8,826 nt of DNA, taken from NCBI GenBank assembly GCA_037444705.1, contig JBBILY010000133.1, positions 1-8,826 on the forward strand, in the 5' to 3' direction. How positions within the stretch are numbered: the stretch's first letter is position 1; every line of letters starts with the position of its first letter. The notes below the pieces were generated by a model. It ran no database searches, was not told the DNA's origin, and saw nothing but the letters and a program-made list of their open reading frames with translations. Positions 1-5,779 of this stretch are shown one piece after another. Position numbers and translations under genes: made by a program. Source of the DNA: DATCYX01 sp037444705 (GTDB taxonomy: Bacteria > Chloroflexota > Anaerolineae > Anaerolineales > UBA4823).

Positions 1-1523
1 GCCCTGGCGCGTTGCGTTCGCACCAGACCCAGATTGGGATTCAACCAATCCCGGCTTGGGCCACCCCGCTTGGCAGTCAATACCTCAACCTTGTCCCCAG
101 TCTTCAGGACATAATCCAGGGAAACCAGTTTGCCATTGACCTTAGCCCCACGACAGCGATGACCGATATCTGTGTGAATATGATAGGCAAAGTCAATTGG
201 CGTCGAGCCAGCCGGCAGGTCAATCACATCGCCCTTAGGAGTAAAGACATATACCCGATCTTCGAAAACATCGGTCTTTAAACTCTCTACAAACTCTCTG
301 GCATCGGCTACATCCTGCCGCCATTCAAGCAGCGAACGCAACCACAAGATACGCCGCTCGTACTCTTCAACCCGCTTTTTGCCCTCCTTATAACGCCAAT
401 GAGCGGCAATACCATACTCCGCATCCTGATGCATCTCTGGTGTGCGAATTTGCACTTCCAGGGTCTTGCCATCATCGTAAACTACAGCCGTGTGTAAAGA
501 GCGATAAAAATTATCCTTGGGAACAGCAATATAATCGTCAAATTCCCCAGGGATAGGCCGCCAATGGGTGTGGATAACTCCCAATGTGGAATAGCAAGCC
601 GGCACATCCGGAACGATGATGCGCACCCCTCGCACGTCATACACCAGGTCAAAGGGTATTCCTTTGCGCGTCATCTTCTTATAAATGGAGTAAATGTGTT
701 TGGGGCGTGCCGTCACTTCCGCTTGAATGCCCGCTTCGGAGAGGACTTTAACTAGGCGCTCTTTAATCCCTTCCATTTCCTTTTCACGTTGGGAGCGCCG
801 CGCATCCAGGCTACCGGCGATCTGACGATACATCTCGGGGTTAACATAACGGAAACTCAGATCTTCCAATTCCCACTTCATTTGCCAGATGCCCAAGCGG
901 TTAGCCAGAGGGGCGAAAATGTCTAACGTTTCCTGTGCGATCCGCCTCCGCTTATTCTCTGGCATGTAGCCCAGGGTGCGCATATTATGAAGACGGTCGG
1001 CCAACTTGATCAATACAACATTAACGTCCTCCCCCATAGCCAGGAATGTTTTGCGCAAGGTTTCGGAGACCAGATCATAACGGCGACTACGTGCGAATTG
1101 CTCTGCCTCTTCATCCGGATCGGGAAGGCCACGCCGTTCAGCGATTTGCTGCATTTCCCTCTCCCTGGCATCCTCCTTCACAATTTGGTCTCCGCGAGAT
1201 ACGCGCGGCAGTTGGGTTAACTTTGTAACCCCGTCAACTAATCTGGCAATCTCCTCCCCAAAATCTTTGCGGATATCCTCTAACGTAACTGAAGTGTCCT
1301 CTACAGTATCGTGCAAGAGGCCGGCAGCCACCACCGGTGCAGGCACCCGCAACTCTGCCAGAATGCTAGCCACCGCAAGACAGTGATTGACATAAGGCTC
1401 GCCAGAGGCACGCTTTTGCCCCGCATGTGCTTGCTCAGCAACGCGATAAGCGCGCAGGACCAACTCACGATCCGGCAAAGTGTAATACTCAGGCAAGATT
1501 TCCAATAAACTTTCGATCTGCAT
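1..1523 (-). CDS. relA: Bifunctional-type RelA/SpoT (p)ppGpp synthetase/hydrolase, C-terminus cut by window edge
   Basis: This cytosolic stringent-response enzyme makes (p)ppGpp from ATP and GDP/GTP and probably also hydrolyses it. The reading frame is open for 507 codons to the window edge. The HD hydrolase domain (about 20-200) has R38, H47, H71-D72, E75-D76 and ADRLHN with D176 and N180, matching the hydrolase residues of Streptococcus Rel. The synthetase domain (about 235-375) has RPKHIYSIYKKM from R273, D296, EFDD at 327-330, Y340 in NFYRSLHT, and E356 in EVQIRT. The TGS domain covers about 418-483. The helical, zinc-finger and ACT regions expected in a long Rel would lie beyond the edge. 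Oddities are an extra segment at about 108-145 and the EFDD motif where bifunctional enzymes usually have RXKD. The ATG at 1523 is the only start before an in-frame stop upstream; its ribosome site is weak. The winged-helix gene ends 39 bp upstream, so co-transcription is likely. The family is certain; the hydrolase activity is inferred. Confidence 0.96.
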   Translation of the reverse strand, partial: MQIESLLEILPEYYTLPDRELVLRAYRVAEQAHAGQKRASGEPYVNHCLAVASILAELRVPAPVVAAGLLHDTVEDTSVTLEDIRKDFGEEIARLVDGVTKLTQLPRVSRGDQIVKEDAREREMQQIAERRGLPDPDEEAEQFARSRRYDLVSETLRKTFLAMGEDVNVVLIKLADRLHNMRTLGYMPENKRRRIAQETLDIFAPLANRLGIWQMKWELEDLSFRYVNPEMYRQIAGSLDARRSQREKEMEGIKERLVKVLSEAGIQAEVTARPKHIYSIYKKMTRKGIPFDLVYDVRGVRIIVPDVPACYSTLGVIHTHWRPIPGEFDDYIAVPKDNFYRSLHTAVVYDDGKTLEVQIRTPEMHQDAEYGIAAHWRYKEGKKRVEEYERRILWLRSLLEWRQDVADAREFVESLKTDVFEDRVYVFTPKGDVIDLPAGSTPIDFAYHIHTDIGHRCRGAKVNGKLVSLDYVLKTGDKVEVLTAKRGGPSRDWLNPNLGLVRTQRAR

Positions 1524-1562
1524 AATACAATCACTTTACTATTACCATTAGACCTGATATTT

Positions 1563-2447
1563 TCAATGGAGTCCATCGGTAAGACGATCTAACAAGGTAG
1601 ATAATTCACCCAATTCCTCATCTGAAAAGCATTTCCACGGTAGGTAAAAAAGCCGGTCAGTTTCGCTTTCAATTTGATTGCGAAAGACCCTCCCGGTGCC
1701 CGTTACCCAGGGCGCCTCATCAGGGCCGGTGATGAAGCCTCGCTGTCTAAGTTCCGCCAGCGCGGTCTCATAAACTTGGCCGGAATGGCCACGATGACTT
1801 AATTTACTACAAATCTCATCCAATGACGAAGCTTCGCCTCGCCACAGCAGTGTAAGCACCTCTAATGCTATCGCGCTCAAATTCGAATGCTGCCAGGCGG
1901 CCAGATGGGCATCGTCCCGATAAGCAGCAAGGCAACTAAAGGCTTGCTCAATATATGGCATGGGCGGTTGAGAATCGGGCATAAGCCTGTAACTCAAACG
2001 TGTTGACCAGGGCTGCGGGGGTGGAGGCGTCTCCAGGCACTTTTGCACCAACTTTTCCAACAGGCCAGCCAGCCTGCCCGATTGCGCCTGAGGCAGCGGA
2101 TCCACTTGAGCCATTGCTTCTCTTCCCGCCTTAGTAATATCAAGCGTGATCCCACGGCCTTCATCAGTAAATCTATAACGCCCTGGTGCAACCTCTTGTA
2201 ACATACCCTTTTGCGCCAACCTTCCCAAGCGTTCTAGATATACCTCAGCCGAAGTATAAGGGTTGCGTACCATCAGGTGCCCGGGTGTGGTATCTTCTGG
2301 CTCTAATGTCAGCACCGCAAGCAGTAAACCCCACCCGCGCCGATCCAATCCCTTTTGGGCGCATCGCTCCTCAATGTACGGGTCAACGCGCGCCATCAGA
2401 TGTCCCCACGCCTCTTTCATGCGCTGCCACAATTGCTCGAAATCCAT
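1563..2447 (-). CDS. Winged-helix (MarR-like/SCO6745-like) protein, possible transcription regulator
   Basis: This is a soluble 294-residue protein with no signal peptide or membrane segment. Residues about 35-98 look like a winged helix: a helical stretch (RGWGLLLAVLTL), a possible recognition helix (TSAEVYLERLGRLAQKGML) and a wing ending in GRYRFTDEG. A proline-rich linker (141-146) follows. A second helical and winged-helix-like part spans about 165-260, with DDAHLAAW at 178-185, a stretch LSAIALEVLTLLWRGEASSLDE and the helix YETALAELRQRGFI before a short wing. The C-terminal pattern IESETDR...PW (259-271) resembles the SCO6745/SalK-like helix-turn-helix family, recalled by eye only. The ATG at 2447 has GGAGG five bases upstream, so the start is well supported. 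It lies 39 bp before relA on the same strand and is likely co-transcribed with it. Its ligand and target DNA are unknown. A role in regulating its own operon is possible, but a non-regulatory role cannot be excluded. Confidence 0.8.
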   Translation of the reverse strand: MDFEQLWQRMKEAWGHLMARVDPYIEERCAQKGLDRRGWGLLLAVLTLEPEDTTPGHLMVRNPYTSAEVYLERLGRLAQKGMLQEVAPGRYRFTDEGRGITLDITKAGREAMAQVDPLPQAQSGRLAGLLEKLVQKCLETPPPPQPWSTRLSYRLMPDSQPPMPYIEQAFSCLAAYRDDAHLAAWQHSNLSAIALEVLTLLWRGEASSLDEICSKLSHRGHSGQVYETALAELRQRGFITGPDEAPWVTGTGRVFRNQIESETDRLFYLPWKCFSDEELGELSTLLDRLTDGLH

Positions 2448-2452
2448 AAATG

Positions 2453-2457
2453 CCTCC
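2453..2457 (-). promoter_or_regulatory. Ribosome binding site of the winged-helix gene
   Basis: GGAGG on the minus strand stands five bases before the ATG at 2447. This is a canonical site and it fixes the start of the 294-residue protein. Confidence 0.75.
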
Positions 2458-2488
2458 AGGGAATTTTACCCAACCTCTATTGTTTTGA

Positions 2489-2517
2489 ATTATACCCAAA
2501 TATGGTAGAGCAGAGCC
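2489..2517 (-). promoter_or_regulatory. Candidate promoter for the winged-helix/relA unit
   Basis: The minus strand carries a perfect TATAAT at 2494-2489 in the 121-bp gap between the glycosyltransferase operon and the winged-helix gene. Transcription would start near 2482, giving a leader of about 35 bases. The -35 position at 17-bp spacing reads GGCTCT and is poor (2517-2512), so the promoter may be weak or need an activator. No convincing terminator (stem plus T tract) was found in the gap, so read-through from the upstream operon is possible. Confidence 0.4.
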
Positions 2518-2568
2518 TTCGGGCCAGGAAGAGAAGATGGTTTCTAATGTACCCTAACGTCGGGACGA

Positions 2569-4098
2569 TTATTGACCGCGATCCCTGGCCCACAGATACA
2601 CAACCATATTCTCCCCATCAAATGCCTGGCTGAAATCCCCCCCCGTTGTGAATAGAGGCGTCAGACCCTTTATCAAGTTGGGATACCATCCCGGAAAGGT
2701 GACAAGATAATCCGCTCGGCGCTGGTCAAGATATTCCTTCAATTTCGCCTCATCTCGAATAAAAGGAACCACTTCTGGTGAGATCAGTCCCGCCAGATCA
2801 ATCAAAGTTCTACCGCCATAATAACCTAAAGCGCCAATGTCATGGGCAGCAATAACAGCCTGATCTTCGGTATAGGAGGCGACCCAGCGCGCAACCACCA
2901 CCATCTCACTCTCAATGAAGGCTACATCCCTTCCGTAAGCCCTGGCGCCGATAAACCAAAAACATATTGCCACTAGCGCCGTCGAAGATACCCAAGTTCT
3001 GCCCACAACCCTTTTTCTCCATGTTCGTAAACCTTGAGAATACCAATTAGCCATGCCGGCCAATCCAAAGAGAAAATATATAGCCATGGCAGGCATGACA
3101 TAACGGCCATGTTGATAAGTCACTGGAAGCCGTAAGGCATAAAGAACAAGGAATCCCATGAACCAAATCCCGATAGACAGTGCAGCCCACCTCTGCTTAC
3201 GGAGAAGGGCTAACATTGAGAGGACAAAACCCGGTGCAAGAAGCACCCCTGCGCCAATCATGGGTTGCATGGCTTGTTCCATAATCCTTCGCCAAAGAGG
3301 ATCTTGCAACTCTACCGCATACTCGGCCTGCTTGGCGTAATACGTATTTGGCCACCAGGAACCATCCAACAATCTATTCCAGAGCAGATAAGGCGCAAAA
3401 ATAAGGCCAAACCCAAGCAGAAAACTAAGCAGCGAAAGAATTTTCTTTCGGCGGGAACCCTTAATCAAGACTAAAGTAAACAACGCTGGTCCCAACAGGG
3501 ATAAGCCATCGGGTCTCACCCAAATGCTCAGGCCAACCAGAAATCCAGTTGACAGCCAACCCTGATCCCCTTCTAACAAACGATTGGCCACCCATAGAAC
3601 AAATAGGATAAACAAAGCAGTTTCCATCCCGGAGACCGCCGCCCATACTATGTGCCACTCGATCATCAGAAATATTGCGGCATAAATGGGCCATTGGGAT
3701 TGCTCCCCAATGATCGCTTGATAAATCCGCATTCCTGTAAAACCAATTCCTGATAAAATCACAAAACCCAGGAACCAGGTCCAACCAAGAGGCGACAGTC
3801 GCAACAGGTATCCTAACGCTAATAAGGCCGACCACAACGGCGATGTCGAACCCGCGGAAGGCCGCCCCGGCAGGAAGGACCATTCTCCTCTGTGCGCCAG
3901 GTTGCGCGCATAAGTCTGGTGTATCCAGGCATCATCCAGGGGAAAGCCCACGCGATAAGTCATCAGACTGGCCACCAGATATATCGCAATAGAAAGCGCA
4001 GCCACTACAGCAATAAAGAGCAGCGATCTGGCTTTTGCTCTCAGTTCATATTCTGATGAAGGCTTGTTCAAGATGATGCCCACCTCCAAAGGGGCCAT
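2569..4098 (-). CDS. GT-C fold polytopic membrane glycosyltransferase (PMT/ArnT-like), 509 residues
   Basis: This is an integral membrane protein, probably a transferase using a polyprenyl-phosphate sugar outside the cytoplasmic membrane. A first membrane helix lies at about 25-47. Next comes a loop with FPLDDAWIHQTYARNL; D55-D56 are the likely catalytic or metal-binding acids of the GT-C class. Further family-like motifs follow in order: SAGSTSPLW (81-89), SGMET (156-160), VRPDG (194-198), WWPNTYYAK (248-256) and YQHGRYVMP (328-336), interspersed with about ten hydrophobic segments. The last 110 residues are soluble and hold HDIGALGYYGG (419-429) and DLAGL (434-438), seen in many bacterial proteins of this type. 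It is the last gene of the four-gene operon, 15 bp after the preceding stop. The start is uncertain: the ATG at 4098 has no ribosome site, whereas a TTG at codon 10 (4071) follows GGAGGTG. The class is clear; the sugar and acceptor are unknown. Confidence 0.87.
   Translation of the reverse strand: MAPLEVGIILNKPSSEYELRAKARSLLFIAVVAALSIAIYLVASLMTYRVGFPLDDAWIHQTYARNLAHRGEWSFLPGRPSAGSTSPLWSALLALGYLLRLSPLGWTWFLGFVILSGIGFTGMRIYQAIIGEQSQWPIYAAIFLMIEWHIVWAAVSGMETALFILFVLWVANRLLEGDQGWLSTGFLVGLSIWVRPDGLSLLGPALFTLVLIKGSRRKKILSLLSFLLGFGLIFAPYLLWNRLLDGSWWPNTYYAKQAEYAVELQDPLWRRIMEQAMQPMIGAGVLLAPGFVLSMLALLRKQRWAALSIGIWFMGFLVLYALRLPVTYQHGRYVMPAMAIYFLFGLAGMANWYSQGLRTWRKRVVGRTWVSSTALVAICFWFIGARAYGRDVAFIESEMVVVARWVASYTEDQAVIAAHDIGALGYYGGRTLIDLAGLISPEVVPFIRDEAKLKEYLDQRRADYLVTFPGWYPNLIKGLTPLFTTGGDFSQAFDGENMVVYLWARDRGQ
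4081..4087 (-). promoter_or_regulatory. Strong Shine-Dalgarno sequence inside the predicted start region of the 509-residue gene
   Basis: GGAGGTG at 4087-4081 (minus strand) lies downstream of the ATG at 4098 and nine bases before an in-frame TTG at 4071. It suggests that translation may begin at the TTG, which removes nine residues ahead of the first membrane helix and loses no motif. The spacing is slightly long and the ATG could instead be used by coupling to the upstream stop, so this is not settled. Confidence 0.4.
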
Positions 4099-4113
4099 AA
4101 GGTGAAGGGCAAC

Positions 4114-5775
4114 CTATGGGGTAAATTCAAATATCCGCGCTCCATCTACATCAAACAAATATTTTATTCCCGGCCGCGAACCCGGGTTCTGATAGAGCTG
4201 CTCCAAACCCCGCGGGTGATCATATTCCAAAATCAGATAACGCACCCCATAAAACCGCGCCACGCGCAGCAGGGTTTCCTCATTCCCGTTGGGGATTGCC
4301 AACGCCGGGCGCCCACTGGCTAAATGGTAACCTGGAGGGTTATTGACTAAGACAATATCTGAAGGATTTACCCCAGCCTCGAGCAATGCCGTCTCCAAGC
4401 GAATATAATCCAGCATCGGTTTATCCCAAATCGGCTGGAGTCCTATGGTTCCAATGACCCTTCTCTGTACAGCCAACGCACTCAACAAAAGGGCTAATCC
4501 GACAATCCCCGCAGTAAAAATAGAAGTTGCCTGGCGAATATTCCAGTTGCGCACCCGTTGTCCCCACCTAATAAAACATTCCAACCCAGAAGGTGTAACT
4601 GCCCACAACAATGGCTGAATTGCTGCCCCAGAATGAAAATAACCTCCTCGCCATCCAGCGAATGGGAATAAGAAGGACATGATCATTAACGTCACTCCCC
4701 ACCCCATAATTCCCATCTGAACGCGAACATCTTTACGCCAACGCCACAACCCCCAAATAATCAACGGCGCTAAAAATATTTCCCCTTGAACGATCCAGGC
4801 AGATTCCAAATTGCGACCTAAAGCCATCAGGCGTTCCCACAAAATCGCCCCCAAACCTGAAGCCCACCAGTATCCTGGCGTCAGAATAGTGGCCGGGAAG
4901 GAGTATAGTTCATCGTAATTGGTCAACCACAGGCTACGTTCACCCCNNNNNNNNNNAGGCGGCAACAGCCTGCCAAACAACCTAAGGTTTCGCCAGAGCC
5001 AGAAACCCACAGTCAGGAGATAACCCAGCGACAATCCTATAAATGGGAGGGATGAATGTATCAGCCCGTTAAACCTTCCCCTCGTCTTAGCAGGGGCAAT
5101 GTGTTGGCCGCTATCAGTGAGATGTAGTTGACTTTTCTGCCACCTCAGGTGATACGTGAGCGCAACTATCCCTAGCAAGAGCCAAACAAGACCATCTGCC
5201 CTTGCCAGGTGCATCAAGCCTGTAGTCATTCCCAGGAGAAAGGCCTTTCTAAAGTAATGCGAGCCTTTCCTGTCTGTTTCGCCCCAAAATGACCCAATTA
5301 TCTGCATCCAGATTGCCCCTAGGATCATATACAGGCCGAAAGTATCTGTAGTGCCGAGGTATGAAAGATAAAAACCGGGCACGGCAGCCAATATTCCGGC
5401 CAGGAAGGCATGCTCCTTCCGATTGGTAATTGCATAGGTCAATTTGGCAGTGAGTGGAGGGATCAATCCCCCTATAAACAAGAAGGGTAATTTCGCTGCC
5501 CAAAATTGGGTGGAGCCCAAGAGCCTCATCCCCACCGCAGCCAGGATCGAGGTCAAAGGCATCCAATATGAATGCGAAGGGTGAGGCAAGCCTGTAGGGT
5601 TATCGAGATAATTCCACAATATTATCTCTGTGAACCCATACCCCTCCGCCAGTCGTTTACCCCCCGCAAAATAATATTCCGCGTCCATATACCCCGGAGT
5701 ATGCTGCCAACGAGAAACCAGCAATATGCTACCCAGGCCCAAGAGAAACAAAAACGTGTAAGATCGCCAGGTCAT
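4114..5775 (-). CDS. GT-C fold polytopic membrane glycosyltransferase, about 553 residues, interrupted by an assembly gap
   Basis: This membrane protein of the GT-C type starts with one helix (about 5-20), followed by an outside loop with GYMDAEYYFAGGKRLAEGYG; D31 is the likely catalytic acid. The loop continues with PHPSHSYWMPLTS (65-76 region), a conserved-looking feature of this subgroup. Other landmarks are GTTDTFG (141-147), HLARADGL (189-196), WRNLRLFG (261-268), LWLTNYDELYSFPA (282-295) and WRGGYFHSGAAIQP (375-388). About ten hydrophobic segments are visible. The soluble C-terminus (about 450-553) has NNPPGYHLASGR (478-489) and VRYLILEYDHPRG. Ten Ns fall between LPP (273) and GERSLWL, with the frame open on both sides, so this is one gene and not two. 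It starts four bases after the preceding stop (TAA), indicating translational coupling; the ATG at 5775 has only a weak AAGG upstream. The substrate is unknown. Residue numbers after 273 depend on the true gap length. Confidence 0.86.
   Translation of the reverse strand: MTWRSYTFLFLLGLGSILLVSRWQHTPGYMDAEYYFAGGKRLAEGYGFTEIILWNYLDNPTGLPHPSHSYWMPLTSILAAVGMRLLGSTQFWAAKLPFLFIGGLIPPLTAKLTYAITNRKEHAFLAGILAAVPGFYLSYLGTTDTFGLYMILGAIWMQIIGSFWGETDRKGSHYFRKAFLLGMTTGLMHLARADGLVWLLLGIVALTYHLRWQKSQLHLTDSGQHIAPAKTRGRFNGLIHSSLPFIGLSLGYLLTVGFWLWRNLRLFGRLLPPXXXXGERSLWLTNYDELYSFPATILTPGYWWASGLGAILWERLMALGRNLESAWIVQGEIFLAPLIIWGLWRWRKDVRVQMGIMGWGVTLMIMSFLFPFAGWRGGYFHSGAAIQPLLWAVTPSGLECFIRWGQRVRNWNIRQATSIFTAGIVGLALLLSALAVQRRVIGTIGLQPIWDKPMLDYIRLETALLEAGVNPSDIVLVNNPPGYHLASGRPALAIPNGNEETLLRVARFYGVRYLILEYDHPRGLEQLYQNPGSRPGIKYLFDVDGARIFEFTP
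4947..4956. other. Assembly gap (10 Ns)
   Basis: A run of exactly ten Ns interrupts the 553-residue glycosyltransferase gene. Reading continues in the same frame on both sides (LLPP before, GERSLWL after). The true missing length is therefore 10 bases or differs from it by a multiple of three, unless the placeholder is arbitrary and the frame match is chance. Confidence 0.99.
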
Positions 5776-5779
5776 GGCC

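Noticed and set aside
12..1228. Several plus-strand open frames of 60-89 codons across the left end
   Set aside because: All are antisense to relA, which is continuous and rich in catalytic motifs over the whole stretch.
1301..1576. Open minus-strand frame of 91 codons overlapping the start of relA and the end of the winged-helix gene
   Set aside because: It is a frame shadow of relA, whose HD-domain residues read cleanly in another frame; the translation has no domain-like pattern.
1566..1576. Palindrome ATGGAGTCCAT at the end of the winged-helix gene, considered as an operator for relA
   Set aside because: It is only five bases per arm, lies in coding sequence, and has no second copy near the candidate promoter.
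2554..2571. Imperfect inverted repeat just after the stop of the 509-residue gene (TAATCGTC / GACGTTA) considered as a terminator
   Set aside because: The stem is short with almost no loop and has no T tract on the minus strand, so it does not qualify as an intrinsic terminator.
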